The position numbers and the translations under genes were made by a program. The notes beneath the pieces are model-generated. The model was not told where the DNA came from. It did no database searches and was given only the letters and a program-made list of their open reading frames with translations. Positions 1-10,861 of a stretch of 64,000 bases of DNA are shown here, piece after piece (within the stretch, counting starts at the first letter, position 1; the number at the start of each line of letters is the position of its first letter). Source of the DNA: Stenocarpella maydis (Eukaryota; Ascomycota; Sordariomycetes; Diaporthales; Diaporthaceae); the NCBI GenBank assembly GCA_002270565.1, contig NQMI01000013.1, forward strand, positions 297,102-361,101, in the 5' to 3' direction.

Positions 1-2068
1 TCTGATGAATTTGTGCTATAGAATAGCATTCAGTTCAGCGTGTGTGTGTTTCGGCAGGGTCGCAGTATGGTGCTCTGAGGCGAATTGGGACGATTGACAA
101 TGGTCTGGACAACTTTGTATTGAATTAAGTTGGGCTTCTGTAAGCCCTCCTTATATACCCTCCGACGTCGTCTCACCCCTGGGCACGCTGCGGTCGGCTC
201 TGGTGCAAATTTGCAAATGCCGGAAAATTCGCCCTTCCAACACACCATCTTTGGTTCCAAGCAGCCAGCCAACCATAGCCCTAGCAATGCCCAAATTAAG
301 TACATACAAACTTCAGAAATCAGGCTATCCAATGCACTAAGTCATATACTTTTGGGTAAGAAATAAGGGTAATGCAGAGGTCTGAATTAAGGTGCAAATG
401 CAGGCCAAAATAATCGACTCACGGCCACCAAACTCATCTTGCGTCACGCACGCACTGGGCGTACTTAGTGAAAATCGCCTGACTCGCAAGTCTAGGGTAA
501 CTCCTTGCTAGCAAGTCTAGGGTAACTCCTTACAAGAAGTCTAGGGTAACTCCTTGCAGGAAGTGCCAACGCCCTGCTGAGCGGTTCCGTTTAACAGTTA
601 TTAATCTTATTATTAAACTTTATTATTAAATTAATTATTATAATTAGTAATTAAGGTAAAGCTATATTTAATTTATCTTAAAATTAAGATATATTAACAG
701 GGTTTTTAATTTAAAGAAAATCTGAGTGTTTATTTTTCTTAATTTAAAGAAAATCTAAGTAATTATTATTCTTAATTTAAGTAAATCCTTATTTAACTTA
801 TAGCTTATAGGTAAAGGAGTTATAAACCCTTATGATATATATTTTTTGAAATATTTAAATCCTTAAAGCTATATTTAAAGGTTTTAAAACTATTATTTCG
901 AGATAATTTATATACTAATTACATTATATTATACTAAAGTTAATCAAATATACTTAAAAAGCTTTTATTATAAACCTAAACTATTATAAGATATTAAACC
1001 TTTTTTAGATATTAAGTTTTATAAATATTTAGTATAATAGTATAAAATAATACATTGAAAAATACAGTATAATAAATAATAAAAGAGAGTTTAAAGTTAA
1101 TAATTAAAGAGTTATAAATAGTAATTACTTATATTATTTTAATAATGTAAGAGTATTGGTTTAATCTTATACTTAGGAATTTATTTCTTTTCTTTTTAAT
1201 TATAATAAAGATCGAACTAGCTAAACGACAAGACTGCTAGTATAGTAATAATAGTATATATAGCATACTACGAGGCTACTACTACTGCAGTCAGTACTGC
1301 AGTAGCAACGGATGGCTGCTGACTAAGTTAGATGACTAAGCAGCCACCCTTTACTATATAGGGCCTAACTGGGCATATGGGCTATGCCACTACTTCTTAG
1401 GTAGACGAAATATATACAACTATTACTACTTATATTGCAATACGTGACCCAGCCAACACATAATGTATATACAGTTTAATAGGTAATAAGAGGAAAATTC
1501 ATTATTGAGATATTTCTATTTTCCTATAGGCAGAGTGGGTACAAATGTATTTATATGCGTGCCTAGGTATGTAGCTCTGGGGGGTGGAATGGTGGGGAGG
1601 GGCTGGCATCTATAGCAGGGATATGTATTATATCGCTCTTTATTGCAACAACACCACGGTTTCTTCTTGGCATTGCAGTAAGTAAACGCATCACCAGCAC
1701 TCTGGGACCTCGCAAAGAAGTAATCTATGGCTGCGAGCATGTGGAAGCACGACATATATGCCTTTCTCGAGCACTCATCCTGCGCCATCAACTGCCGCCT
1801 AGGAGCAGAGAATTCATGATAACTTTCCGTAGTTCTTCCCACGGTCCTCCATTTCTCTCTCCCGTTACGACCTCAGTGTCTGTTGTAAAGCCCCTTATTG
1901 TGAAGCCAAGGTCTTGACCTCCATGTCAAATTGTGCGGTGCCGTGAGGTTGTTGATAAACTTGCAGGTCTCTTGTGTTCCCACTCTCACCCGCTTACCGG
2001 AAACACGTCCTCACTTCGAACCATTCCGGAATTCCATTCCTAGAAATTGACCGGCTGCAAAGCCCACC
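1..2068. other. Gene-free left edge with a RIP-like AT-rich block
   Basis: I see no convincing gene here. Bases about 590-1260 are strongly AT-rich, made of long runs of A/T with many TA steps and almost no CpG. This is the look of RIP-mutated repeat DNA in filamentous ascomycetes. The small open frames at 30-366 and 1516-1842 have no recognisable domain, and their composition fits chance. A short three-copy tandem repeat sits at 488-565 (separate entry). Confidence 0.6.
488..565. repeat. Three-copy minisatellite, unit 24-25 bp
   Basis: The core TCTAGGGTAACTCCTT occurs three times at a 24-25 bp period, starting near 491, 516 and 540. The copies differ at only a few spacer bases. The first unit is flanked by GCAAG and CTTGC, so each unit could fold into a short stem. 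The array lies just left of the AT-rich block. Confidence 0.8.
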
Positions 2069-2471
2069 ATGCTTCTCTCCCTTGTGATCAGTCTTGTTGT
2101 CATAGCGGGGATTGCGCGCGGCTATTTGGCCCGGAGAGGCATTGGATTGAATCCATTTCAACCGGCGTGCCTCTTATGTAAAGCGGCGGGTAAGCTTAAG
2201 TTGTAGTGTCCTTAATTTGTGCAAAACCGTGCTGAGGTTAGCCCCATGGCAGCTAGCTCGTGTTTCTTGCCCAGTAGCTCACTCCAGGCTCAGAGCCCCG
2301 TCGGGTTCCCCGTCAATAATTCAAAGTGGAGGCGTGAGTGCACCATCAGACCCGCGAAATTTTGAGGCATTTCTCGATGCGAAACCAACACTTAGCCAGC
2401 CACAAGTCTTCCATGGGCGCTTACGGGCACGCCTGGAGAGCATTGTGAGGCAGGTACCACGATGTGTATAA
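2069..2471 (+). CDS. Possible small membrane-anchored protein (two exons)
   Basis: An ATG at 2069 in a strong context (CCCACCATG) opens a frame whose first 20 residues are hydrophobic, like a signal anchor, followed by basic residues. A GTAAGC donor at 2190 and a TTAG acceptor ending at 2241 would join 2069-2189 to 2242-2471. The frame then stays open for 116 residues in total. I recognise no domain in the second exon. The Kozak context, the hydrophobic start and a splice with matching phase are the only support, so this may be chance or an incomplete model of a longer gene. Confidence 0.25.
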
Positions 2472-3419
2472 CATTGGACGTAGCGGACGGGGTTGGAGTG
2501 TCCGCCTAAAGCCTGACAGACCACAATACCTGTTGTCGATCTGGAAACGGATCGACAGAGGACCTGAGTAAGGTGCCCGTCAGGTGGTTCGCATTGACGA
2601 CTGGTGGAAATTCCAGTGGGACGTGGGTTGTGAAGCTAGAGCATGAAGCCATTGATAGGTCAACTGTCAATTGGAAACGTCTTCAGAGGATCTTGCATGG
2701 ATCTTGCATGCATCATGTTCAGCCTGGATGTGCTTGGCAGCGGATCTTCAGCAGGGGGTGTCGGTTTTCTACCGACCACCGCCCCACCGCTGTCATTAAT
2801 TTAGAGTAAATATCAAACTGGCCTTCAATGAAAGGCGCGGCTTGGCGTTCTTGGCACCTCCTGATATGGACACAACGGAGCAGCACTCTGAAGTGTATGA
2901 CCCACCCAACCCAAAGATAGGCCATGCTGTGGAGGAACTCGAGGCCACGAGGATAGCACCATCCTTCCGCCCCTCCCCCAGCAATTGGTTCTCGAAGCCC
3001 TCCCAGCCGGTCTTATTGGTGGGATTTATGAGCCTGGCTGCCCCATCAGGCGTTAGACTACCGCGGGAACGGGTGCAACATGCCCCTTTGGCCCATCGAA
3101 CGACAAACGAACTTAGAACATTATCACGACCAAACCAAACGAGCAGGCTTTGTGACGTACCTCGCAAGATGGGGCGTGATAGTTATAATGGGCAGGAACT
3201 TCCCATGGCTCACCTGTGTTTTGGTCTTTTCTCTCTCATCATCATCCTCAGGATTGCTCCATACTCTCTTTCATAGAATCCCGATTCCAAGTCCCAGCCC
3301 TCAGGTTCAGTGGCTCTGTTCAGTTTCATTCTTTCGACTGAGCAAGTTCTCACGAATCATCAACCACACAAATCACTCTCAACCAACCTCTCCCCGACTC
3401 TCGCGAAACACATTTCAAG
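2472..3419. promoter_or_regulatory. Upstream region of the xylanase gene
   Basis: About 950 bp without a supported gene. The stretch 3200-3419 is pyrimidine-rich, with CT and TC runs typical of fungal promoters and 5' leaders, and should hold the start region of the xylanase transcript. I did not find a GGCTAAA-type XlnR site near the gene. Confidence 0.4.
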
Positions 3420-4442
3420 ATGAAGGCCTCTATCGTCGCTTTTCTTCTGACCGCCATGGGCGCTCTGGCCGCTCCTACGCCGTGCGCCGAGCCCGCCGAC
3501 ACCGCCGCGTCTGTGGTCAAAGCTGCCGCCGCCGCCTCCGGCACCCTCACGGCTCTCATCGAGAAGAAGGGCAAGATCTACTACGGAAACATTGCCGACC
3601 CGGGCACCCTGGGTAACAGCCAGAACACCCAGGTGCTCAAGGCCAACTTCGGCCAGCTGACCCCTGAGAACTCGATGAAGTGGGATGCCACCGAGTCCAC
3701 GAGGGGCAAGTTCAACTTCCAGGGCTCTGACCAGCTCGTCAACTTCGCCACCCAGAACGGCATGAGCATCCGCGGCCACACCCTCGTGTGGCACAGCCAG
3801 CTGCCCCAGTGGGTCCAGTCCATCACCGACAAGGCGACCCTCACCAAGGTCATCCAGGACCACGTCACGGGCGTCATGACGCAGTACAAGGGCAAGGTCC
3901 GCGCCTGGGACGTGGTCAACGAGATATTCAACGAGGACGGCAGCCTGCGCCAGTCCGTCTTCTCCAATGTCCTGGGCGAGGAGTTTGTCTCCATCGCCTT
4001 CAAGGCCGCCCGCGCCGCCGACCCCAACGCCAAGCTCTACATCAACGACTACAACCTCGACTCGGCCAACGCCGCCAAGGTGACCAACGGCATGGTCGCC
4101 CACGTCAAGAAGTGGCTCGCCGCCGGCGTTCCCATCGACGGCATCGGGTCGCAGACCCACCTGAGCGGCGGCATGGCCGGCAACATCGAGGGCGCCCTCA
4201 AGGCCCTCGCCTCTTCCGGCGTCAAGGAGGTCGCCATCACCGAGCTCGATATCAAGAACGCCCCTGCCGCCGACTACAGCACCGTCACTAAGGCTTGCCT
4301 CAATGTCCCGCAGTGCGTTGGCATTACCGTGTGGGGCGTCTCCGACAAGGACTCGTGGCGCAAGGGAGACAACCCCCTGCTGTTCGACGCGAACTTCCAG
4401 CCCAAGCCCGCCTACACCGCCGTCAAGCAGGCCCTTTCTTAA
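3420..4442 (+). CDS. GH10 endo-1,4-beta-xylanase, secreted
   Basis: Single-exon, 340-residue protein. A signal peptide with a hydrophobic core (residues 1-18, ending GALAAPT) directs secretion. The remainder is a complete glycoside hydrolase family 10 barrel that cleaves the beta-1,4-xylan backbone outside the cell. Visible hallmarks are [10 protein letters not shown] (about 120-129, substrate binding), WDVVNE with the acid/base Glu168, SQTHL around 244-248, ITELDI with the nucleophile Glu275, and [10 protein letters not shown] near 304-313. Length matches compact fungal GH10 enzymes. There is no cellulose-binding module or Ser/Thr linker at either end, only an Ala-rich stretch of about 20 residues after the signal. 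Third codon positions are strongly C-biased, suggesting high expression. The start is the first ATG after a C/T-rich leader, in context AAGATG. Confidence 0.96.
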   Translation: MKASIVAFLLTAMGALAAPTPCAEPADTAASVVKAAAAASGTLTALIEKKGKIYYGNIADPGTLGNSQNTQVLKANFGQLTPENSMKWDATESTRGKFNFQGSDQLVNFATQNGMSIRGHTLVWHSQLPQWVQSITDKATLTKVIQDHVTGVMTQYKGKVRAWDVVNEIFNEDGSLRQSVFSNVLGEEFVSIAFKAARAADPNAKLYINDYNLDSANAAKVTNGMVAHVKKWLAAGVPIDGIGSQTHLSGGMAGNIEGALKALASSGVKEVAITELDIKNAPAADYSTVTKACLNVPQCVGITVWGVSDKDSWRKGDNPLLFDANFQPKPAYTAVKQALS

Positions 4443-5215
4443 GTGACCCGTGGGGGGTGGTTACGTCGGATTTTTCTGGAAAATATACTGCAGGGTTTTT
4501 ATTAGGACCTGCATATGGTTCAAGAGGGTGCAAGCTGTCCTCAGAGTGTATTATAGTTATTCTCTTCAAAGTATATAGAATTCCTGGACTGGTTCTGTCA
4601 CTAGCATATAGCTGTAAATATTATTTTTGTTGGCTATTTTGCATTATTACGTTCATTATATATGAATAAGGGCGGTCCACGTTTGTGGCGTTAAGCAAAG
4701 CATTGCATCAATGTTGGTGGGCGTGTAAATTAACTCTTTCAATTTAGTAATCGTGGTAGCAAGGCATTCTGTTGCATCCGTATACTACATCTACACAGAG
4801 CTATAAATAATCGAATGCATGGATCTGCGAGGGTGTTTAAGTCATGCTGAAGAAGCTTAAATATATAGCTTGCAGATTTTTAATGTAATAATTTAGTAGT
4901 AATGATAGTAGCAGCAAGCTAGGGTGTGCAGGGGGTTTACATACAACTAATTTGCAGGTGTAACTATGATTTCCGTTCATCTACTTAAGTACGTACCTAG
5001 GTATGTAAGACATGTCTGATTCCAGAAGCTGGCATCCACCCTTGTAATATAAATCACCAAATACCATGTCAAGTATTTAACTGGCGCACATGCCAATATG
5101 TCACGTCCGGGGAACAATGGTTGGCTCTGTTCCGATTCACACCTCTCACGTAGGCGAGCAAAAGAGATGCGAATGCTAAAAACGTCAGGGCTACTACTAA
5201 TCCTTCATATCCAAT
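4443..5215. other. Intergenic: 3' region of xylanase and of the dehydrogenase
   Basis: Convergent 3' ends flank this stretch and no gene is seen. It is moderately AT-rich near 4540-4980 and carries one perfect TACCTAGGTA palindrome at 4994-5003. Confidence 0.5.
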
Positions 5216-6199
5216 TTACCTCAGGCTATTAATGTATCCATACAAGTTGTCTACAGCTGCCGTAGCTGATGCACGTTGCGCATCTTCGGTAGCCGCTCCA
5301 ATATGTGGCGTGCTGACAACGTTAGGAAGTTTCCACATCTCCCCATACTTGTCAGTTGTTGGTGGCTCCTGTGTATGCGCATCCAACCCCGCGCCCCAGA
5401 TCAGGCCCTCTGATAAAGCACGCTCCAAGTCACTCTCGTCCACGATCCCCCCACGAGCCGCGTTGAGCAGGATAGCTGTCTTTTTCATGCGGTGTAAATC
5501 CTTGTACGAGATCATCCCCCTCGTTTCTGATGTCAACGGAGCGTGGATGGTCAGGATGTCGACATTTGCGAGCATGTCAGTGTACGACTGAACCCGAGTG
5601 TGTTCAAAATCAGCCCAGTGATCAGCTGGCACATAGGGATCATAGGCCACGATGGGTGCATCGAGTGCCCCCCGGAACATGTTCGCCACCTTGCGTCCGA
5701 TGTTTCCCATCCCTATAATCCCAACAGTCTTGCCATGCAGTGTGATCCCATTGCATAACTCCTTACGCACTGGCTCTTTCATCTGGCGCATGACAATAGA
5801 GGGTATCTGGCGAGCAACAGAGATGGCAAGCCCCATGACAAGCTCGGCAACAGCCTGCGCGTTGGCGCCAGGGGTGTTGAGGATCTTGATGCCCCTTGAG
5901 GCGCAGGCCTCTTGGTCGATATTGTCAATCCCAACGCCCTGTTTCCCGATGCCAACGAGATTTGGGCACTTCTCTATATCGTCTTTCCTCAGGTAAGAAC
6001 TTCGGATGAGGACTGCTCGGGCTTTCTGCTGCCAGCCCGAGAACTCCGGGTCGGTGTGGAGGACCACATTAAACAGTGTCCTCGCGCGTTCGATGGCTTT
6101 GGGGTGCAACGGCTCCAGCACATAAACCGTGGGTTTGTGGTTTTGCTCCGCGGGAGGAGAACTCGTAGCCTCTTGGTCGATGAGGATAGCGGGTGCCAT
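5216..6199 (-). CDS. D-isomer-specific 2-hydroxyacid dehydrogenase
   Basis: Single-exon protein of 327 residues starting at the ATG complementary to 6197-6199 (MAPAILIDQ). An upstream in-frame extension exists, but the alignable part begins after this Met. It belongs to the family of phosphoglycerate and other D-2-hydroxyacid dehydrogenases, which oxidise D-2-hydroxyacids or reduce 2-oxoacids with NAD(P). Visible features are the Rossmann motif GMGNIG (163-168), the catalytic Arg in NAARGG (Arg249), Glu278 in TQEPP and His299 in TPHIG. No ACT regulatory domain is present, so it is the short cytosolic form rather than SerA. It is divergent from the amidohydrolase across a 392-bp promoter, which suggests co-regulation. 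A role in oxidising a hydroxyacid product, or reducing an oxoacid intermediate, of the cluster is inferred. Confidence 0.9.
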   Translation of the reverse strand: MAPAILIDQEATSSPPAEQNHKPTVYVLEPLHPKAIERARTLFNVVLHTDPEFSGWQQKARAVLIRSSYLRKDDIEKCPNLVGIGKQGVGIDNIDQEACASRGIKILNTPGANAQAVAELVMGLAISVARQIPSIVMRQMKEPVRKELCNGITLHGKTVGIIGMGNIGRKVANMFRGALDAPIVAYDPYVPADHWADFEHTRVQSYTDMLANVDILTIHAPLTSETRGMISYKDLHRMKKTAILLNAARGGIVDESDLERALSEGLIWGAGLDAHTQEPPTTDKYGEMWKLPNVVSTPHIGAATEDAQRASATAAVDNLYGYINSLR

Positions 6200-6591
6200 G
6201 ATTCCAACACTTGCCAGTGGTGTCTGAACGAACAACGGTAAAGCTGAACAATGGAGGCGTCCGGCTGCAAATACGCAAGCAGCCACGACAGATTGAATTA
6301 GACAATCAATTTGTATTCAGGAGTTTGAGTGTCTGGCAAACGCACGTTATTTCTGGTAAATGCCCGTTATGTCGGCGCCGGCCCGCGGCCTTCGGATAAG
6401 CTCCACAGGGCTGCGGCGGACAACCGTCCGATGCCACGAGGATCTTCGGATCCATTGTCTCCGCCCGTCCCCCCATCAGCATATCTACGTGCACATCTCA
6501 GGGGTTTAATCGTTTACTGCCGAGAGAGGGAGCGTGTGTGTTGCTCCTGGCTGCCAATATCGCTCCCGCATCTGACTCTACATCTGCTGGT
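6200..6591. promoter_or_regulatory. Divergent promoter: dehydrogenase / amidohydrolase
   Basis: A 392-bp bidirectional spacer between two start codons. It contains CGG-N7-CCG at 6373-6385, a further CGGAC-N4-GTCCG palindrome near 6417-6430, and two CTTCGGAT octamers near 6394 and 6449. These resemble half-sites of Zn2Cys6 regulators, two of which are encoded 8-14 kb away. Confidence 0.5.
6373..6385. promoter_or_regulatory. CGG-N7-CCG candidate Zn2Cys6 site
   Basis: CGG CGCCGGC CCG. The spacing is the same as in the other three regulatory regions of the catabolic cluster. The interior is GC-rich, so this copy is the one most likely to be chance. Confidence 0.35.
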
Positions 6592-7500
6592 ATGGCCTCG
6601 GGGAATCTCGTGCCGCCTGCGGCATGGGACTGTCATGTCCACTGCTTCGACCCAGATGAGTTCCCATTCAAGTTGTCACGGACATATACGCCTGAGCCTG
6701 CTACACGGGAACAGATGCTCCAAAACGTTCTCACGGAATGCATAGTACTGGTACAAGCCAGCATTGAGGACGGACCTTCAAGCCTGGTCCGGCAACTCAC
6801 CGCGGCCTACCCTGGAAAGGTGCTGAGGGGCATCATCCTGGTCGATGCGCTTTCGGAAGAACGCCTCCAGCCAGGTCCGGAGCTCTCCCGCATGCACGAG
6901 GCGGGGGTGCGGTGTATCCGCGTGCATGGGTCCCGTGGGGGCTCCGGGGGCGACCTGGAGTGGGCGCACGACCAGCTGCTCCGAGCCGCGCGTCTGTACC
7001 CGGCGAAGCACCTCGGTTGGACGGTTTCGGCCCAGTTCAGCCTGAGCACATGGGCTGGTCTTGCAGATCGCTTGCTTGTGAGTGAGTGTGGTGGCGACAG
7101 TGCGAATGGCGATCGGGGGCTTGGTACAGTCAAGATCCTGGCAGACCACAACGCATGCGCGGCGTCAGAAGACATTGGAGGTCCTGTCCTCGGCACCGTG
7201 GTTGACCTCTTGCGGAAGTCTTCAAGATTCTTCGTCAAACTGGGCGCCTTTTACCGGCGGGAGCCCCTAGACATACGTCGCATGCGGCCTATCGTCGAGC
7301 TCTTTTCCTCAGCGTGCCCCGACCGTCTCTTGTGGGGGAGCGACTGGCCCCATGTCGATACCACTCGAAAAGGCACCGGCCCTACACCACATTTGCGCGG
7401 GGTACACGCAGCCGAAGAGCTGCGATTACTCGAGTCGTGGCTGCCAGCCGAGACGTTTGCCAAGATGTTGGTGGAAAATCCCGCCCGAGTGTTCGGCTGA
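6592..7500 (+). CDS. Amidohydrolase-2 family hydrolase (lactonase-like)
   Basis: Single-exon protein of 302 residues; the start is the ATG at 6592 (MASGNLVPP), the first ATG in the frame. It is a TIM-barrel metal-dependent hydrolase of the amidohydrolase-2 group, which includes L-rhamnono- and L-fucono-lactonases and 2-pyrone-4,6-dicarboxylate lactonase. Visible metal-site residues are the HVH pair after the first strand (WDCHVHCFDP, His15 and His17), a His in LADHNAC and the terminal Asp in LLWGSDWPHVD. Expected role: opening a lactone to the hydroxyacid in the cytosol. The segment around 7078-7129 has a GTGAGT donor and an ACAG acceptor, but removing it breaks the frame, so I leave the gene uninterrupted. 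Substrate is unknown; the neighbours favour a sugar-acid or aromatic-derived lactone. Confidence 0.85.
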   Translation: MASGNLVPPAAWDCHVHCFDPDEFPFKLSRTYTPEPATREQMLQNVLTECIVLVQASIEDGPSSLVRQLTAAYPGKVLRGIILVDALSEERLQPGPELSRMHEAGVRCIRVHGSRGGSGGDLEWAHDQLLRAARLYPAKHLGWTVSAQFSLSTWAGLADRLLVSECGGDSANGDRGLGTVKILADHNACAASEDIGGPVLGTVVDLLRKSSRFFVKLGAFYRREPLDIRRMRPIVELFSSACPDRLLWGSDWPHVDTTRKGTGPTPHLRGVHAAEELRLLESWLPAETFAKMLVENPARVFG

Positions 7501-7513
7501 GGTCCTACGTCCT

Positions 7514-7526
7514 CGGGGATTATCCG
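7514..7526. promoter_or_regulatory. CGG-N7-CCG candidate Zn2Cys6 site
   Basis: CGG GGATTAT CCG, located 270 bp upstream of the Dal5-type transporter start and just after the amidohydrolase stop. It shares spacing, and a T before the right half-site, with the copies at 12273 and 21288. Confidence 0.45.
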
Positions 7527-7795
7527 GTGGTGGTGTCATCAGCAGCCCAAGCTTTGATCTTTGGTCTGAACGCAAGAGTTGACAGATCCGGGGAAGGCGA
7601 GGCGGGGGGTGTAAAATCTGGGGTAAACCGGGGTACGGCATGCATGTTACATGGCATGTAGTGTAAGCCTATTAGGTATATTACCATTGTCGTCCACAGC
7701 AGCGCACCAGGATCGTTGCATACAATTTGTCTCCATTCATCGTTGGGATCATCCAAAAGGCACTTCCTCAATCGCCGCTTTAGGAGACCAGCAAC

Positions 7796-9629
7796 ATGAC
7801 TGGTCAACACGCAGAGACCAACACGACCCACCCAGAAGGCTGCTTGACCAAGCACGCTATGGTGGATCAGCCGGGCGAGATCATGGTCGAAACCATCGAT
7901 GCAAACAATGCGGTGAAGCCGAGCATCATGTCTACGTATCGGTCGTATGAACCGGCTTTCTCGAAGGAAACCGAGAAAAGACTGATTCGGATGATAGACA
8001 CGCGGCTTCTACCACTCATTGTAACCATTTATATCTTTAATTATCTGGACCGGAACTCTATCACTCAGGCACGACTGTATGGCCTTCAGGAAGACACCAA
8101 AGTAACGGGGGCGACATACAATACGGCCATCTCCATCTTCTCAGCCGGCTATATTGCCATGCAGCTGCCTTCAACCTTGATACTGACCCGGGTCCGCCCC
8201 CATAGGTTTTTAGTATGTGGTTTCCATTCCCTGCGGCTTTGATAGGTGTTCGGGATCAAGCGGACGGCTGACGCGTTGCCCTTGATTGGCCTTCTTCACA
8301 GCCTGGATATATCATTATCTGGGCTGTAGTCAGCGGGTGCACGGCTGCAACCTCAAGTCCAGCCGGCCTCTTGACTGTCAGATTCGTGCTCGGTCTTGTG
8401 GAAGCCCCGTTCTTCCCCGGTGCGGTGTACTACTTGAGCTGTTGGTACACCAAACGTGAGCTCGGGGTCCGCATGGCCATGCTTGTCTCCGGTCTGCTCC
8501 TGTCAAATGCATTTGCAGGACTGATATCTGCCGGGATTCTATCAGGTGTAAGCAGCTTCTTCAGTCATGTTCTGTCCGCTTCGGAATGAGGAATTCTCTC
8601 CTGGGGCCCACGTCTCAAATATCATGGCCACAAAATGGCCCGATCAACGCTGTTTAAAAAGTCAAACTACTTCCATGGTTCTTTGAAAGCTAACTCTCAA
8701 TCCTGCAGATGTCGGGCGTGGGCAGCCTGGCAGCTTGGAGGTGGCTGTTCATCTTGGAAGGTATCGCTACGGTCATAGTGGGTGTGATTGCCTTTTTCGT
8801 CCTGCCAGATTACCCTAGCACGACGGTTTGGCTCAGCGAGGAGGAGAAGATCGTCGCACAAGGCCGCCTGGCAGCGGATGCCGGCAGCGAAGAGGTTCTG
8901 ACAGCTGGTGAGGAACAGTCATCCATATGGAATGGCCTGACATGGGCACTCAAGGACTACCGCGTGTGGCTCTTCGCTTGCATGCAGATGTCTGTAACGG
9001 CGTCTATTTCATTTTCCCACTACTTCCCAACTCTCATCCAAGACTTGGGATTCCGAAACAACACAACCACACTGCTCCTGACGTCACCCCCATATCTCTT
9101 CGCATTCATCTGGGCACTCGGCTTTGCCTGGCATGCCGATAGAAGGCAGAAGCGCTCTCCCTACGCATCGATGTCAGCCATCACCGCCATCATCTCAACT
9201 ATTGTCACCATTGTCCTCTCTAACCAGCACTGGGCGCGCTATGCCATGACCTTCTTCATCTGCTCAGGAACGTATGGCATCTATACCACGACTTACACCT
9301 GGTTGTCATCTACAATTGTCAGTCCTCCGGAAAAGCGTGCCGCCGCAATTGGCGTTGCAAATATACTTGCCAACTCCGCCTCCTTGTTTGCCAACTATTT
9401 TTGGCTCGATAAGTACGAGCCATACTTCAGGGAGTCTTGGGCGTGCATCCTTGCTTTTGAAGTGCTCTGTTTTGCCTGTATTTTAACATTGCGCCAGGTG
9501 CTAAAGCGGTCTAATGCCAAATTCGACAAGCTTTCAGAAGAAATGGAAGGATGCCGCGAGGCCGAGATCAGGCAGCTAGATGAAATCTCGCAAAGAGCTG
9601 TAGTTAATGGTTTCCGATATATAACTTAG
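7796..9629 (+). CDS. MFS transporter, Dal5/Tna1 (anion:cation symporter) type
   Basis: Three exons: 7796-8212, 8302-8547 and 8709-9629; donors GTATGT and GTAAGC, acceptors CACAG and TGCAG; all junctions fall between codons. Product 527 residues with about 12 membrane segments. It matches the fungal allantoate/nicotinate permease group, which carries organic anions such as carboxylates and vitamins by proton symport at the plasma membrane. Signatures are NYLDRNSI in the first helix, RFVLGLVEAPFFPG in helix 4 and GSLAAWRWLFILEG in helix 6. The N-terminal 55 residues are hydrophilic and the C-terminal tail is charged. It lies downstream of the amidohydrolase on the same strand with a 295-bp gap. 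Likely job: uptake of the acid or lactone that the cluster degrades. Confidence 0.92.
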
Positions 9630-10861
9630 CAGTTAGGCATGAGGGCATGAGTACCTAGGTATATAGGTAGCACAATCTTCACTGAAATCATAATATCATT
9701 CTTGTCCTCTTTTTTTTGAAAATAATGAGCTACAATTGTTACTTTATTTTTTAGGCTCATTCTCGACTAATTCGGCACTCGAGCCAACCAGTTCACTTTA
9801 AAACCCCCCTCTCCAACAGGTCACACCCCTTCATCCTTGCTGTGGAATTTCACCACAACATCCGCGCCACATGGTCATCGCTCGGCATTCCCAACTCATC
9901 CGATAACTTGCTGCGAGTGCTCGACCTGCCAGCTGCACCAATCTGGCTCCAAAGGGTCCGCCAGACATGGGTCAAGTTGTCCATCACATATCCGAGCAAG
10001 CCTTCATCGAGGAACTACTTCGGGTCGAAGCTCCCCTCCGCTACCATCCTGCTGTATGCACGATTTTGAAACACCTGTACCGCCGCTTTCCAACAAATTC
10101 CTTGATGCTGGATCTGGTACTTTTTTTTTTGCAATCAGCATCTCTAAGGCAAAACTCCTGTAACCGCACACCAACGGTTTATACTATGTAGCACTACTGG
10201 TAGGGGAATGTCCGAAATCCCAGCATCTTTAAATACCCCATACACTTCTTCAGCTTATCCTTAATCCAGTATATTCCTCTAGAATTTCTCCAAGACAGCC
10301 TTGGGTCATCACTTTAGAGTCCTCACATGTCTATTACTATTTCCCTTCATAATAGAGATATGGAATAAAGGCAACCCATGCCCAACACATGAATTCGCTT
10401 GCCTCAGTGGCATCTAGGTAGCTTACCGGGCTATACAGTAATTATACTCTTTCCATGCGCCTTAAGTAGGTAAGTTAAATAATGAAAGGCGAGAAATCAT
10501 AAGTAAGCTTCCATAGCCACTCAAGAGGATAATGCAACTATACAAGATGGCTATCATTTGCATGACTAGCTCCCAGGCTGCGTAGAAGGCACCCACATCA
10601 ACGTCGGCAGGGCACTATTTATGGGACCTATTTCAACTAAATGGACCTGCTCTCATGGTAGGAGAATGGGCTGATATGGCAGTTAGCGTCTCTTACATTT
10701 GGATGCAATACAGGATATCTTCGATATCTCTGGGCGCCATGTCATGACCATGTGTGCGTACGCGTACCTCCCACACGTCTATATGGAATTGGCAGGACAC
10801 AGCTCAACTTAGCAGCTCAAGCCCTTAAATAGCTTTATTCACAGCTACAGTTACAGGAGAT
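9630..10861. other. Intergenic, 1.2 kb
   Basis: No gene supported. A TACCTAGGTA palindrome is at 9652-9661. Three overlapping short frames at 9837-10191 translate to protein-like text, but none has a domain or a coherent splice model, so a decayed gene piece is possible. The remainder is 3' flank of the two convergent neighbours. Confidence 0.4.

Noticed and set aside
3360..4160. Long minus-strand open frame (266 codons) opposite the xylanase
   Set aside because: It is the antisense shadow of a GC-biased coding gene; its Gly/Val/Leu-rich text has no domain.
7078..7129. Intron in the amidohydrolase (GTGAGT donor, ACAG acceptor)
   Set aside because: The 52-bp excision shifts the frame and destroys the downstream metal-site motifs, while the unspliced frame keeps them.
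9837..10191. Possible gene in overlapping short frames
   Set aside because: No frame has a domain or a consistent splice model; kept only as a remark on the intergenic entry.
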